Notes: generated by a model not told the origin, from the sequence alone. DNA of 64,000 nt from Psychrobacter urativorans (GCF_904846695.1 NZ_CAJHBR010000012.1:1-64000), one strand, 5' to 3'. Shown: positions 51,488 through 63,544, counted from the stretch's first letter. Program-made: numbers and translations.

Positions 51488-54400
51488 ATGTCAATGATTT
51501 CATCACACACACATCTGGCCACTCCAGATGATTTTTCTGATAACTGTGGTTTTGGCTTAATCGCTCACATTGAGGGACAAGCCAGTCACGATTTAGTTAA
51601 GACTGCCATTCATAGTCTCAGCTGTATGACTCACCGCGGCGGTGTTGCTGCCGATGGCAAAACGGGGGATGGCTGCGGTTTGCTACTAGCCACTCCTAAA
51701 GCATTTTTTCAAGCTATTGCTGCTGAACAGCAGTTAACCATTACTGATAACTTTGCAGTAGGGATGGTATTTGTCAATTTGGACGAGACCAAAGCTAAGT
51801 ATAGCGAACAAGTACTAGCAGAAGAGATCGCTGCGCAAGATTTAGAAGTAGCTGGCTGGCGAGAAGTACCAGTTGATTTAACTATCGTTGGGGAGATTGG
51901 TCGTGAGACTCTACCCGCATTTAAACAGATATTCGTTAATGATCCTGCTAACTTAAGCAGTGAAGACTTCAATCGTAAGTTATTTGTAGCACGCAAAAAA
52001 GCAGAGCAACGTCTAACCGAAGATGAGCTGTTTTATGTCTGCTCGCTAAACTGCCAAACTATTATCTATAAAGGCTTGGTAATGCCGTCAGATTTGCCAG
52101 CGTTCTTTACGGATCTAAAAGATGAGCGCTTGGCCTCACATATTGTAGTGTTTCATCAACGCTTCTCGACTAACACTTTACCACGCTGGCCTTTAGCACA
52201 GCCATTTCGTTATTTGGCCCATAATGGCGAATTGAATACTATCACTGGTAATCGTAATTGGTCTGAGGCTCGTACGCCAAAATTAAAATCAGCTAAATTA
52301 CCAAATTTGAGTGAGTTAACACCGCTAGTGAATAGTAGTGGCTCAGATTCTTCAAGCTTAGATAATATGCTTGAGGTACTGATGTCAGGTGGTATGAGTT
52401 TATTTCATTCAATGTCGATTCTAGTGCCACCAGCTTGGCAAAATGTCGATAGTATGGATATGGACTTACGCGCCTTCTATGAATTTTATTCGCAGCATAT
52501 GGAAGCATGGGATGGGCCAGCAGGATTAGTGATTCAAGATGGTCGTTATGCGGTGTGTATGCTCGATCGTAATGGCCTGCGCCCGTCACGTTGGGTCACT
52601 ACTAAGAACGGCTATATCACCGTAGCATCGGAGATTGGCGTTTGGGACTATGCCCCTAAGGATGTGCTTGCCAAAGGTCGAGTTGGCCCTGGTCAGATGT
52701 TGGTTATCGATACCTTGACGGGTCAGATTATGGATAACAAGACCATCGCCACGTTATTAAAAAAAGCCCATCCTTACCGCAAATGGTTACGTGAACAAGC
52801 GACACGTATTCGTGATGATGAGCGTATCGAAGAAGCGCTAGCGGCAAAATCTTGTCGTGGTGTGGCGCTAAAGACTTTGCAAAAAATGTATCACGTAACT
52901 AATGAAGAGCGTACCGAAATTATTCGCCCCAACGCTGAGAATGGTCAAGAGCCAGTAGGCTCTATGGGTGACGATACACCAATGGCGGTACTATCACAGC
53001 AAATCCGTCACGTTGGTGATTTTTTTCGGCAGCAGTTTGCACAAGTGACCAATCCGCCGATTGATCCTTTACGCGAATCGATTGTAATGTCATTACAAAC
53101 TTGCCTTGGTGCGCAGACTAATGTGTTTGCGCCTTCTGCTAAAGACGCTCATCGCATTATTCTTTCGTCGCCTGTGTTATCTGCGAGCAAAATGCAGCAG
53201 ATTGAGAACCTTAATGATACCGCCTTTCAAATCGCACGTATTAATTTAAATTATGATTTGAATCTAGATTTAGCTACGGCTATTACTACTATTTGTGAGC
53301 AAGTAGCTGCTTCCATTAGAGCGGGTCAGACCCTCATCGTATTGTCTGATAAAGATATTAGCGCTGACAAAGTGCCAGCCAATGCCATTATGGTCACTGG
53401 TGCGGTTCATCACTACTTAATTGCGCAAGGTATTCGTACTGATGCCAATTTGATCATTGAGACTGGACTGGCACGGGATTCGCATCAAGTAGCAGTACTG
53501 ATCGGCTTTGGGGCGACTTGTGTTTATCCTTATTTGGCTTATGACGTCATTGATGATTTGGTAGCGACTGGCGAGCTTCTGGGTGATCCGATTCAAGCGC
53601 GTGTCAATTTCCGTAAAGGTTTAGATAAAGGGCTACTAAAGATTTTATCGAAGATGGGCATCTCTACTATTGTTTCTTATCGAGGTGCGCAACTGTTTGA
53701 AGCGGTTGGTCTCTCTGAGCCAGTAGTCGCTATGTGCTTTAAAGGGGTGCAAAGCCGGATTAAAGGGGCCACTTTTGAGGATTTAGCGGCCGATCAAGCG
53801 CAGCTAGCTGCTAATGCTTTTAAGCGTCGTATGCCTCTCGATCAAGGCGGTCTACTCAAGTTTGTTTTCAATAAAGAATACCATGCCTTTAACCCTGATG
53901 TGATTAACAGCTTGCACACAGCGGTACGCACTGGGGATTATGAGAACTATCGTAACTATGCTGACTTAGTTAATAGCCGTCCAGTGGCAACCCTACGCGA
54001 TTTACTACAGCTTAAAACTGATAATCCTATCGCTGTCGATGATGTTGAGGACATCACTAAGATTTTGAAGCGTTTCGATTCAGCGGGTATGTCATTAGGT
54101 GCTTTATCTCCTGAAGCCCATGAGTCTATCGCTATGGCGATGAATACTATTGGTGGGCGCTCAAACTCTGGTGAGGGCGGGGAAGATCCAGTACGTTACG
54201 GTACTTTGCGTAACTCCAAGATTAAGCAAGTAGCCTCAGGGCGCTTTGGGGTGACTCCTGCTTACCTGCGCTCAGCAGAAGTGATGCAGATAAAAGTTGC
54301 TCAAGGGGCGAAACCAGGTGAGGGTGGTCAGCTACCAGGTGGTAAGGTCAATGCCTTGATTGCACGCTTACGTTATTCAGTGCCAGGGGTGACCTTAATT

Positions 54401-55951
54401 TCGCCACCACCGCATCATGATATTTACTCGATCGAAGATTTAGCCCAGCTTATCTTTGATCTTAAGCAAGTCAATCCAGACGCCTTAGTATCAGTAAAAC
54501 TAGTGTCACGCCCAGGCGTCGGTACTATTGCTACTGGAGTAGCTAAGGCTTATGCCGATCTGATTACTATCTCAGGTTATGATGGCGGTACGGCGGCCTC
54601 ACCCTTGTCCTCTATCCATCATGCTGGTTCACCTTGGGAGCTGGGTTTAGCTGAGACTCATCAATCCCTAAGAGTTAACGGTCTGCGTGACAAAGTACGC
54701 ATCCAAACTGATGGTGGCCTCAAAACAGGTCTCGATGTGGTAAAAGCTGCTATTTTAGGGGCAGAGAGCTTCGGTTTTGGCACGACGCCTATGATTGCAG
54801 TTGGTTGTAAGTACTTGCGTATCTGCCATCTGAATAATTGTCCGACTGGGGTAGCCACTCAAAAAGCTGAGCTACGTGATCAGCATTATATCGGCGAAGC
54901 TGAAATGTTGATTAACTTCTTCAAGTTTGTCGCTACTGAAACTCGCGAATGGCTAGCCGCCTTAGGTGTGCCTAGTATGGAAGAGTTAGTCGGCCGTACT
55001 GACTTACTGGAGATATTAGAAGGCAATACTGATAAACAGCGTCATCTTGATTTAACGCCTTTATTGTTCAGCCATCCTGCTAGTGCAGGCAAGCCACAAA
55101 CTTGCCAAGTAGAGCGTAATGCGCCCTTTGATAAAGGTCTACTCGCTGAGCAAATGATCAGTGATATGCTACTAAATATCCGTAAAGGATTAGGCGGTGA
55201 CTATAGCTATTCTGTTGGCAACTGTGACCGCTCGATTGGCGCTCGTATCTCTGGTGAGATTGCTCAATTATGGGGCAATCTAGGCATGAGTGATATGCCT
55301 ATCAATCTGCATCTAACCGGTACGGCTGGACAAAGCTTAGGAGTCTGGAACGCTGGTGGATTAAACATCGAGCTTGAAGGCGATGCTAATGATTATGTTG
55401 GTAAAGGTATGGCAGGTGGTGAGATCGTCATTTATCCGCCCAAAGATTCTAGTTTTGTTGCTCATGACACAGCGATCATAGGCAATACTTGTCTCTATGG
55501 TGCGACTGGTGGCAAGCTATACGCTGCGGGTACGGCAGGCGAGCGCTTTGCGGTACGTAACTCCGGTGCTCAAGTAGTCATCGAAGGCACTGGGGATCAT
55601 TGCTGTGAATATATGACTGGCGGTATTGTCACCGTTCTTGGACCTACTGGCCTTAATTTTGGTGCAGGTATGACGGGTGGTTTTGCTTATGTCCTCGATA
55701 TGGAAGGCGACTTCTTTGATCGCTGTAACCACGAGCTGATCGATCTAAATCGTATCTCTAGTGAGCAGACTGAAGAGCATCGTATTTATCTGCAACAAGT
55801 AATCGAGAACCACGTTAGCAAGACCAACAGTGCATGGGGACAGACTATATTGGCTGACTTTGAGCATTATGTGCGTAAGTTCTACTTGGTTAAGCCTAAG
55901 GCTGCCAGCTTAGTAAGCGTACTTAAAACTACCATGGCTGATCCACAATAA
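51488..55951 (+). CDS. gltB: Glutamate synthase (NADPH) large subunit
   Basis: GltB makes glutamate from glutamine and 2-oxoglutarate. The class II amidotransferase domain becomes active after cleavage before Cys20 ([13 protein letters not shown]). It shows [16 protein letters not shown] and [20 protein letters not shown]. The FMN synthase domain includes [17 protein letters not shown] and [16 protein letters not shown]. The 3Fe-4S cluster Cys residues are in [19 protein letters not shown]. The C-terminal GXGXG beta-helix ([13 protein letters not shown]) ends the protein. At 1487 residues it is normal length. AAAAGGAC precedes the ATG. gltD follows after 206 bp. Confidence 0.98.
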   Translation: MSMISSHTHLATPDDFSDNCGFGLIAHIEGQASHDLVKTAIHSLSCMTHRGGVAADGKTGDGCGLLLATPKAFFQAIAAEQQLTITDNFAVGMVFVNLDETKAKYSEQVLAEEIAAQDLEVAGWREVPVDLTIVGEIGRETLPAFKQIFVNDPANLSSEDFNRKLFVARKKAEQRLTEDELFYVCSLNCQTIIYKGLVMPSDLPAFFTDLKDERLASHIVVFHQRFSTNTLPRWPLAQPFRYLAHNGELNTITGNRNWSEARTPKLKSAKLPNLSELTPLVNSSGSDSSSLDNMLEVLMSGGMSLFHSMSILVPPAWQNVDSMDMDLRAFYEFYSQHMEAWDGPAGLVIQDGRYAVCMLDRNGLRPSRWVTTKNGYITVASEIGVWDYAPKDVLAKGRVGPGQMLVIDTLTGQIMDNKTIATLLKKAHPYRKWLREQATRIRDDERIEEALAAKSCRGVALKTLQKMYHVTNEERTEIIRPNAENGQEPVGSMGDDTPMAVLSQQIRHVGDFFRQQFAQVTNPPIDPLRESIVMSLQTCLGAQTNVFAPSAKDAHRIILSSPVLSASKMQQIENLNDTAFQIARINLNYDLNLDLATAITTICEQVAASIRAGQTLIVLSDKDISADKVPANAIMVTGAVHHYLIAQGIRTDANLIIETGLARDSHQVAVLIGFGATCVYPYLAYDVIDDLVATGELLGDPIQARVNFRKGLDKGLLKILSKMGISTIVSYRGAQLFEAVGLSEPVVAMCFKGVQSRIKGATFEDLAADQAQLAANAFKRRMPLDQGGLLKFVFNKEYHAFNPDVINSLHTAVRTGDYENYRNYADLVNSRPVATLRDLLQLKTDNPIAVDDVEDITKILKRFDSAGMSLGALSPEAHESIAMAMNTIGGRSNSGEGGEDPVRYGTLRNSKIKQVASGRFGVTPAYLRSAEVMQIKVAQGAKPGEGGQLPGGKVNALIARLRYSVPGVTLISPPPHHDIYSIEDLAQLIFDLKQVNPDALVSVKLVSRPGVGTIATGVAKAYADLITISGYDGGTAASPLSSIHHAGSPWELGLAETHQSLRVNGLRDKVRIQTDGGLKTGLDVVKAAILGAESFGFGTTPMIAVGCKYLRICHLNNCPTGVATQKAELRDQHYIGEAEMLINFFKFVATETREWLAALGVPSMEELVGRTDLLEILEGNTDKQRHLDLTPLLFSHPASAGKPQTCQVERNAPFDKGLLAEQMISDMLLNIRKGLGGDYSYSVGNCDRSIGARISGEIAQLWGNLGMSDMPINLHLTGTAGQSLGVWNAGGLNIELEGDANDYVGKGMAGGEIVIYPPKDSSFVAHDTAIIGNTCLYGATGGKLYAAGTAGERFAVRNSGAQVVIEGTGDHCCEYMTGGIVTVLGPTGLNFGAGMTGGFAYVLDMEGDFFDRCNHELIDLNRISSEQTEEHRIYLQQVIENHVSKTNSAWGQTILADFEHYVRKFYLVKPKAASLVSVLKTTMADPQ

Positions 55952-56106
55952 TAGGGTCAGTTAACCAGTTAAGGTAAGATTTTACATAAGTTTTTAGGTA
56001 AATACAGTATTGAGTCATTAACCCTCAATAGTTAAATTTTTCCAGCAGGTCAGTAGTGTTATTTGCTATCTAGCAGCGTATCGGTCAACAGTCCCTACGT
56101 TGCTAG

Positions 56107-57579
<1,473 letters not shown>

Positions 57580-57642
57580 TTCTATACAGTAATACGAGCC
57601 ATCAGCCATGGTTTGATAAGCTGTGGCTAGCCTTAGTTTATG

Positions 57643-57699
57643 ACGCCTTCTACCTATTAATAGCTGCATTATCTATTAATAGGTAGAAGGCGTTATTTT
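57643..57699 (+). terminator. Unusually long perfect hairpin terminator after gltD
   Basis: Positions 57643-57663 and 57673-57693 are exact reverse complements (21 bp; left arm starts ACGCCTTCTACC), separated by the 9-base loop CTGCATTAT. They are followed by TATTTTTT. The structure should end the gltBD transcript. Confidence 0.88.
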
Positions 57700-57830
57700 T
57701 TGGTAAATATGTTATATTTTATCCTTAGTAGTTATTACTAATGATGCATTACTAACGACGTATCACTAACGATTTATCCTTGATGCTTATCGAGTATTTT
57801 ATATTTCTTTTTATATAAGAGTGCCTTTGC

Positions 57831-59066
57831 GTGAAATTAGCGATTTGGCAATGGATTACTGAGCCAATTATTGAACCTTATTCGCGTTACCAGCACGCCG
57901 ATGTTTTGCATGCGGTACGTTTAGGCGTTGCAGTAGTTATTGCTTTAGGACTGAATAAGATCAGTCATTTCCCCCATGGCGAATGGACGACTATTACCGT
58001 ATTTGTGATATTGGGTTTGTTACAGTATCAAGGCGCGATTTATACTAAGGCTAAAGAGCGCATATTAGGCACTTTATTAGGAGTGATAGTCGGGTTAGGG
58101 TTTTTGTGGTTAAGTAAAGATATTGGCATTTGGCTCTGGGCTTATTATCTACTGATTGGGATTATCAGTAGTATTATTGGCTATATGTCAGTCAGGCAAC
58201 TTGGCTATATTGGTCTATTGACTGGCATTACTATGTTGATGATTATCTCAAATCCCGATCAAAGTAATATCGGTCAGGATGGTCTGTATCGAGCCCTTAA
58301 TATTCTATTCGGTGCCATTATAGCCGTAGGTGCGACTTTGATATTACCGCTAAAGTCCACTTTGATGTATCGGTTCTTGCTGGCTAGCAATCTTGATGAC
58401 TGTAGTAATCTTTACGCTAGCGTAGGTAGCCATATCAATCCCGAAGTGCTGACTCACGAGCCTTTACAGCACTCAAAATCGCTAGAGGTAACAGCTACCC
58501 GTTATGCTGCACAAAACGCTCTACCAGATATACCGGTTAATAAAGCTTTAATCAAAGCCCTACAGCAGATCAATAAGCGACTGTTAGCAATGCGGCCACA
58601 TATTGCCGCCACTGCTAGCGAAACAGGGGTAGATAAAGAAGCGATAGAAACCATCCAGCGTAGTCATCGCAATATGATAGGCACTATTGATCTACTATTG
58701 AGCGCTGCACCACGATTAGCTCACATCGAGATTGACGAGGATAATCATATCTTATTGTTGCACTATCAGCGTGAGCTGACCCAAGCGATGCGTCATATAG
58801 CAGCAGTGTTGCGCAGTCCTAATAATGAGGTGTTTCGTCCTATTACTCGTATTAAGGTATCGCAATATCCAAGCGTGCAGCATTTGAGCTTTGAATGGCA
58901 AGGTTACTTTTGGTTGATTCAAACCTTACAATCACAACTACAAGAGCTTAGCGATCTACTACAATCCACTAAGTCACGCTGGTTTGCAGGCTCTGGGGTT
59001 CGATATCAACGCCGTGAACAACGACGAATTAAAAAGAAGGGCAGTGAAGCTGATTTGCATTTATAA
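57831..59066 (+). CDS. FUSC family inner-membrane protein
   Basis: FUSC proteins (aromatic acid exporter and fusaric acid resistance-like) are inner-membrane proteins of mostly unknown substrate. This 411-residue protein begins with GTG at 57831. Its first half has about six hydrophobic spans, including VRLGVAVVIALGLNKI, TVFVILGLLQYQG and ILGTLLGVIVGLGFLWL. The second half is a cytoplasmic, mainly helical domain with RQEL-type helices. The HGEWTTITVFVI segment is typical of YccS/FUSC proteins. Transport function is inferred from family only. It is monocistronic and converges with the polyamine-binding gene. Confidence 0.8.
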   Translation: MKLAIWQWITEPIIEPYSRYQHADVLHAVRLGVAVVIALGLNKISHFPHGEWTTITVFVILGLLQYQGAIYTKAKERILGTLLGVIVGLGFLWLSKDIGIWLWAYYLLIGIISSIIGYMSVRQLGYIGLLTGITMLMIISNPDQSNIGQDGLYRALNILFGAIIAVGATLILPLKSTLMYRFLLASNLDDCSNLYASVGSHINPEVLTHEPLQHSKSLEVTATRYAAQNALPDIPVNKALIKALQQINKRLLAMRPHIAATASETGVDKEAIETIQRSHRNMIGTIDLLLSAAPRLAHIEIDEDNHILLLHYQRELTQAMRHIAAVLRSPNNEVFRPITRIKVSQYPSVQHLSFEWQGYFWLIQTLQSQLQELSDLLQSTKSRWFAGSGVRYQRREQRRIKKKGSEADLHL

Positions 59067-59113
59067 AGATACGAACGCTGCTAAGCGCCCAGTATTTACA
59101 AATAGTTAAGCAT

Positions 59114-59157
59114 AAAAAAACGCTAACCTTTCAAAGGTAGCGTTTTTTATTTTTTAA
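59114..59157. terminator. Bidirectional terminator between FUSC and the polyamine-binding gene
   Basis: AAAAAACGCT and AGCGTTTTTT flank an inner ACCT/AGGT stem with one bulged A and a TTCAA loop. A-runs on the left and T-runs on the right allow termination of both converging transcripts. Confidence 0.88.
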
Positions 59158-59248
59158 GGCAGTTATTTGAGCTATAGCTAACTCACTCATTGATTAACTA
59201 GGGCACGGATTTATCTGCGCCATTATTTAACTAATGGTAGTGATGCTA

Positions 59249-60379
59249 TTAACGACCAGTTTTTAGTTTGTCCCAATACTGCTGATAAATTTGCAGGGCT
59301 TCATCACCGACATCTTCTTGGAACTCAGCTTTCGCTAAAGTTTCTTTACTGGGATAGATTGTTTTATTGTTACGCACTTCATCTGCCATCAGCTCACGTG
59401 CGGCTAAGTTTGGTGAAGCATAGCCTATCTCTTCACTGACTATTTTGGCATTTTCAGGCTGTAATAAATAATTGATAAATTTGTGTGCTGCATCGACGTT
59501 TTTAGCATTCTTTGGAATGACAAAATTATCCATCCACAATATTGCCCCTTCGCTAGGGTACTTATAGACTAAGCTGGTTAAGCCTTCATTATTAGCCATC
59601 ACCGCTTCGCCATTCCAGGTCATACCGATATTGGTCTCGCCTTCGATATAAGGGATACGAGTAGCATCTGAGTTAAAGGTCTTAACGTTAGGCATCAAAG
59701 TAATGAGCTTGTTGTAAGCAGCTTTAATCTCATCAGGGCTGCTACTATTACCAGAATATCCCAAGGTCAATAGCGCCATGCCAAATACTTCACGCATATC
59801 GTTCATCAGCATGACCTGATTTTTGTACTCAGGGCGCCATAGATCATTCCAGCTATTGACAGTCGCAGGGTCGAACTTATCACCATTGATAGCTATGCCA
59901 GTACTGCCCCACATATAGGGAATCGAGTACTTATTTTCAGGATCAACTTTGGTATTAGTAAATGAGGTGTCTAAGTTCTTAAAGTTACTTAGTTTCGACT
60001 TATCAAGCTCTTGTAATAAGCCTTCTTTGGCCATTTTTTCGACATAATAAGTTGAGGGGATAGCAAGGTCGTATTGGCTTGAATCATCAAGGAGCTTGAG
60101 CTTAGCGTACATTGCCTCATTAGAGTCAAATGTGGTGTAATTGACGTTGATACCAGTCTCTTTTTCAAAGCCATCAAGAATCTCTTGTGGCATATACTCC
60201 GACCAGTTATATAGATTAAGGGTTACCTTACTAGCAGCAGCTGCACCTTCGGCTGGTGCCTTATCAGAGTTGCTACAGCTAGCAACAGCTAGTCCCATAG
60301 CTGCACATAATAATGCTTTGGGTAATAGGCTAGTAAGAGTGGCGGTGCGCATAGATAGGTGGGATGATGACTGGGTCAA
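59249..60379 (-). CDS. Spermidine/putrescine-type periplasmic binding lipoprotein
   Basis: This is the extracytoplasmic solute-binding component (PotD/PotF type) of a polyamine ABC importer. AGGAG lies seven bases before a TTG at 60379, so translation probably starts there (376 residues); an ATG at 60352 is the alternative. The signal ends in AVASC, so the protein is a lipoprotein (Cys35 from the TTG). The mature domain begins LNLYNWSEYMPQEILDGFEK, the hallmark of the family, and has YDLAIPSTYYVEKMAKEGLL and GMTWNGEAVMA, where substrate carboxylates contact the polyamine. No other transporter genes are adjacent, so it is an orphan binding protein here. PotD versus PotF cannot be settled by eye. 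Confidence 0.85.
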   Translation of the reverse strand: MTQSSSHLSMRTATLTSLLPKALLCAAMGLAVASCSNSDKAPAEGAAAASKVTLNLYNWSEYMPQEILDGFEKETGINVNYTTFDSNEAMYAKLKLLDDSSQYDLAIPSTYYVEKMAKEGLLQELDKSKLSNFKNLDTSFTNTKVDPENKYSIPYMWGSTGIAINGDKFDPATVNSWNDLWRPEYKNQVMLMNDMREVFGMALLTLGYSGNSSSPDEIKAAYNKLITLMPNVKTFNSDATRIPYIEGETNIGMTWNGEAVMANNEGLTSLVYKYPSEGAILWMDNFVIPKNAKNVDAAHKFINYLLQPENAKIVSEEIGYASPNLAARELMADEVRNNKTIYPSKETLAKAEFQEDVGDEALQIYQQYWDKLKTGR

Positions 60380-60403
60380 ATTAACTCTCCTAAAGTAAGA
60401 CAA

Positions 60404-60785
60404 ATCAATAAAAATAGAGGTTTAACAAGTAAGTAGCAGTAGGCTAACTAGGCTTTTAAGAGCCGCTAATAGCTACAATGTTACTGTTATGGTTATAACA
60501 TGGCATAATTTAAAGGGCAACGCTTTGAATCTGTGAGGTTTTAACCAAAGTCTAACTAGTAGTCAAGGGTTGACTGGGCCACTGCCAGTAAGCAACCATG
60601 CTATGATAGGCTTTTTTTGCTCTAGTTAAACTGAGTTATAAAAGCCAGCGTTTTTAGTGTTTATTAGGCGCTGTTGACCCTTCACAACTAGACACTGCTG
60701 TGGTCTATCATTCAACAAGCCTTACTTAATCGGTAGGTAGTCGCTACTGAATTGATAATAATAAAACCCCATAGGATAATCAACT
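60404..60785. other. Divergent intergenic region between the polyamine-binding gene and the SDR gene
   Basis: These 382 bp separate divergent genes and must carry both promoters. No strong -35/-10 pair or operator palindrome was recognised. No gene is seen. Confidence 0.45.
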
Positions 60786-61583
60786 ATGATTAACAATCAG
60801 ACCGTTATACCAGCTTTGCTAAGCGATAAAGTAGTCATTGTTACGGGCGCAAGCCGTGGACTGGGCGCGCAAATCGCTCAGCAAATGGCCGCAGCAGGCG
60901 CAAGCGTTTGCGTTAATTACCTTAAGAGCAAACAGGCTGCTGACCAAGTCGTAGCAGAGATTGAAAAGGCAGGTGGACAAGCTTTTGCTTACCAAGGAGA
61001 TGTGACAGATTTAGCACAAATGCAGGCTATGGCAGCGCAAGTTATCGAACGCTTTGGACGCATTGACGTATTAGTTAATAACGCTTTGCCAAGCTACCAG
61101 TTCAATCCAAGTGCTGATTATACTAGCATCGAAACCGTGCAATGGGCGCATTTTTCGCAGCAGATAGATGGTATCGTCAGAGGCGCTGTCAATACAGTGC
61201 AAGCGGTATTGCCCCAGATGAAAACTCAACAGATGGGCAAGATTATCAATATCTCTACCAATTTAGTGTATAACCCAGTAGTGACTTACTATGACTATAC
61301 TACTGCCAAATCGGCCTTGATTGGGCTCACTCGTAACTTAGCGGCTGAGCTTGGGCAATATGGTATTCGCGTTAATCTGCTGGCAGGCGGGTTGCTAAAA
61401 ACGACTGATGCTAGCAAATTAACTACCGAAGAGGTGTTTGATTATATCGCGACAACTACGCCCTTGCGTCAAGCTACTTCCGTGGCAGACTTTGCCAATT
61501 CAGTACTATTAATGGCCTCTGATTTGGGTGCAGCTATTACTGGTCAGTCTATTGCTGTTGATGGCGGTTTGACAATGCCTTGA
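60786..61583 (+). CDS. SDR family oxidoreductase (FabG-like)
   Basis: A classical short-chain dehydrogenase/reductase of 265 residues. The nucleotide-binding motif TGASRGLG is at 20-27, with NNA at 98-100. The catalytic Ser157 lies in INISTNLV, and Tyr171 and Lys175 lie in YYDYTTAKSAL. The pattern VDGGLTMP ends the protein. Asn43 and Lys47 after the second strand (VNYLKSKQ) suggest NADP(H) preference. The NNAG motif is NNAL here. Annotation as a 3-oxoacyl-ACP reductase is common for such sequences, but the true substrate is unknown. It lies outside any fatty acid cluster. AGGATAATC precedes the ATG. Confidence 0.85.
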   Translation: MINNQTVIPALLSDKVVIVTGASRGLGAQIAQQMAAAGASVCVNYLKSKQAADQVVAEIEKAGGQAFAYQGDVTDLAQMQAMAAQVIERFGRIDVLVNNALPSYQFNPSADYTSIETVQWAHFSQQIDGIVRGAVNTVQAVLPQMKTQQMGKIINISTNLVYNPVVTYYDYTTAKSALIGLTRNLAAELGQYGIRVNLLAGGLLKTTDASKLTTEEVFDYIATTTPLRQATSVADFANSVLLMASDLGAAITGQSIAVDGGLTMP

Positions 61584-61620
61584 TACGCCTTGATAGACCT
61601 TAATAGGCTTTGATAAATTG
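61581..61620 (+). repeat. Degenerate 10-bp tandem repeat, four units
   Basis: Starting at the SDR stop codon, four 10-base units follow in strict phase (TGATACGCCT, TGATAGACCT, TAATAGGCTT, TGATAAATTG). Each has T(G/A)ATA(C/G/A) at its start. It lies in the short spacer before the small membrane protein and may be a slippage product. Confidence 0.5.
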
Positions 61621-61658
61621 TCAATAATAAGTTTTAAGGTACAAATAAGAGAGATGCA

Positions 61659-61922
61659 ATGAGGAATCGCAAAATCGCTGGAGTAGTCAGCGCGGTGATA
61701 GGGCTATGTGCCATTATGGCTTTTTTTAATACCGGTATGGATACGCCGCTGTTAGGCTGGCCATTAGAAACTTATCTTGGGGTGGCTTTTACTATGGCTT
61801 GGCTGACTAACATGCCAACGTGGTTGGCTTATTCGCTAGCTGCTGTGCTATTTATAGTAATAACTATGGGGCTTTATAAGCTAGGCAGTTGGGTTTATGG
61901 ATTGGTCATGGGGCGAGGTTGA
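61659..61922 (+). CDS. Small membrane protein of unknown function
   Basis: An 87-residue hydrophobic protein with two or three membrane spans: about residues 7-24 (VVSAVIGLCAIMAFFNTG), 36-50, and 57-82 (LAYSLAAVLFIVITMGLYKL). It starts after an AAGAGAGATGCA site. I recognise no family. It lies 75 bp after the SDR gene on the same strand and may share its transcript. The last base of its stop is close to a repeat-like, GC-rich block. Confidence 0.6.
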   Translation: MRNRKIAGVVSAVIGLCAIMAFFNTGMDTPLLGWPLETYLGVAFTMAWLTNMPTWLAYSLAAVLFIVITMGLYKLGSWVYGLVMGRG

Positions 61923-62296
61923 TTGAGTCTAAGTTTAGCCAAAAAAAAACAAGGATTTAACAGCATGGCCTCAGCATTGCGTTCTTTAACCGATAGAAAT
62001 ATGCGGGCCATGGGCAATATTACTTTAAGGGTTCGCCTCGGCGCTCGTCCCTCACGCAAGAGCAGAACATAGTTCTCGCCATACGAACAGGCAGTGCTCT
62101 GCTGCTTCCGTCCTCGCTCGCGCAACAATAAAAACCTGATATACATTTGAGGTCGTTAAAGTGTCGAGTAGGGTGCGCCCCGAGCACCGTTTAATAGCTA
62201 GATTTTAGAATTCATTAGGTCTGCAATGAGCTAATAATAGGGAAAGAAATGCAACTCAATACTTCTGAAAAAAAGAATTGTTAAGCAACTTCGAAG
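61923..62296. repeat. Repeat-like GC-rich intergenic block
   Basis: This 374-bp gap contains a strikingly GC-rich section (about 62025-62125) that stands out from its AT-rich surroundings, with CGCCTCGGCGCTCGTCC and CGTCCTCGCTCGCGC. A 35-codon forward frame starting ATGGCCTCAGC near 61964 runs into it but has no ribosome binding site. A further small inverted repeat GGTGC/GCACC lies at 62172-62188 inside a TAGGGTGCGCCCCGAGCACC stretch. Such GTAGGGTGCG-type elements are common dispersed repeats in many genomes. I interpret the block as a dispersed repeat or decayed element, not a gene. Confidence 0.5.
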
Positions 62297-62602
62297 TTGA
62301 TTTTGAATATGATTACGTTATATATCATGAAAAATTTTATAATTTTCGATAAAGAAAGACGATCCGAAAATACAAATTTTCTAGCAAAGATTTACGACAA
62401 CAAAGGTAGTTATTTATCGACTATTGCATTTTGTGAGTCTGAAATACGTTATAGAAAGATAAATATTATGTATAGTTGGGGTTGGGAGGTCGACAATGGA
62501 CTAAAAACAGTCTTTGGTGTCACTAGTGCATGGATGTTTGATTTTTGGCATGGATTTGATTTTATAAAAGAGGTTTATACTGACCGTAATAGATTTTATT
62601 AA
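62297..62602 (+). CDS. Hypothetical protein, AT-rich
   Basis: I do not recognise this 101-residue protein. It is AT-rich and rich in Phe, Ile, Lys and Tyr, with SWGWEVDNGLKTVFGVTSAW and a following WMFDFWHGFDF segment. Three candidate Met starts lie close together (residues 1, 5 and 11); the third (MKNFIIFDKE) gives the most protein-like N terminus. No signal peptide. It sits between a GC-rich repeat-like block and a palindromic repeat, an arrangement typical of small mobile or orphan cassettes. Codon usage differs from neighbouring housekeeping genes. Confidence 0.45.
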   Translation: MILNMITLYIMKNFIIFDKERRSENTNFLAKIYDNKGSYLSTIAFCESEIRYRKINIMYSWGWEVDNGLKTVFGVTSAWMFDFWHGFDFIKEVYTDRNRFY

Positions 62603-62654
62603 GCAGCGCAAGCTAGGTTTTTAACTCTGTATTAAAACCTTGTAAAGTCAGAGT

Positions 62655-62673
62655 GCTGGGTTAAAAACCCAGC
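62655..62673. repeat. Short perfect palindromic repeat (REP-like)
   Basis: GCTGGGTT (62655-62662) and AACCCAGC (62666-62673) flank AAA. The perfect 8-bp stem lies between the hypothetical gene and the HAD phosphatase. It is followed by CCTACAAAAGCTAAGCCTACG, in which CCTAC recurs. It may be a dispersed palindromic element; without the rest of the genome the copy number is unknown. Confidence 0.5.
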
Positions 62674-62707
62674 CTACAAAAGCTAAGCCTACGAAACTGT
62701 CAAAACT

Positions 62708-63544
62708 TTAAGCCTGCTGCCCCACAGACAACTGATCAAGCACTGCCTGAATACCATACTCTTCAATAGTGCCTGTGACCAAATCGGCACGCTCTTTTAG
62801 CTCAGACTTAGCATCACCCATTGCCACCGCAAAGCCAACTAAATCAAACATTTCTAAATCGTTCATGCCATCACCAAACGCCATACAATCCTGCGCGTCA
62901 ATATTATAATGTCGGCAAACATCTAAAATACCGCGTGCTTTTGAGGCGTCTACTGGCAAGATGTCAGCACCTACTGTGTGCCAATGTACCAGCTTCAATT
63001 CATCCTGAGCAAAGTCAACCTCTTGCATTTTATCTTGTTGATTATTGAAAAATACTGAGCACTGATAGACGGTATTTGACTTGTAATAATCAGGATCAAG
63101 AATAGAGTTTGGCGTTATGGCATTGTATTCGCGCAAACGCTCGTTCTCTTTTGACCAAGCGATATGAGTGGCTGAGTCAAACTTATGAATAAGATCGCCT
63201 TTGTGGCATAAGTTCACAATCTTATTAGTTTGCGCCTCTGATAAAGGGTAATGGCTGATAATGCCATCCTTATTAAAGCTGTATTGACCATTCATACAGA
63301 TAATAGCGTCCAATACATTGGCATCGAGTAGCGCTAAGATATCAGAGGGTAATATTGCTTTAGAGCGTCCTGTGGAGATAATAAGCTTGATGTCACTGCT
63401 GGCAAGTTGTTCTAGCGTGGCTTTATTGTGCTCGGCAATAATTCCGTTACGGCTCAGAGTATCATCAATATCGAAAAATATGATCTTAGGCGTAGGGATA
63501 TTATTACTCATAATCTCTTGGGCAACTTTGTCTTTAATAAACAT
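62708..63544 (-). CDS. Cof-type HAD family phosphatase
   Basis: A haloacid dehalogenase-like hydrolase with a C2-type cap, the Cof/YidA group of sugar-phosphate and flavin phosphatases. Motif I is DIDDT (25-29), motif II is IISTGR (55-60), the motif III Lys is probably Lys202 in VDASKARG, and motif IV is FGDGMND (223-229). GGATCACC precedes the ATG at 63544; a second Met at 63511 (MSNNIPTP) is possible. Length is 278 residues. The substrate cannot be inferred. A close paralogue follows directly upstream on the same strand and is cut by the window end, so this is a tandem duplicate. Confidence 0.85.
   Translation of the reverse strand: MFIKDKVAQEIMSNNIPTPKIIFFDIDDTLSRNGIIAEHNKATLEQLASSDIKLIISTGRSKAILPSDILALLDANVLDAIICMNGQYSFNKDGIISHYPLSEAQTNKIVNLCHKGDLIHKFDSATHIAWSKENERLREYNAITPNSILDPDYYKSNTVYQCSVFFNNQQDKMQEVDFAQDELKLVHWHTVGADILPVDASKARGILDVCRHYNIDAQDCMAFGDGMNDLEMFDLVGFAVAMGDAKSELKERADLVTGTIEEYGIQAVLDQLSVGQQA

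Noticed and set aside
61895..62146. Minus-strand frame of 83 codons over the GC-rich block
   Set aside because: Composition-driven frame with Arg/Leu runs, no ribosome binding site, and overlap with the small membrane gene end.
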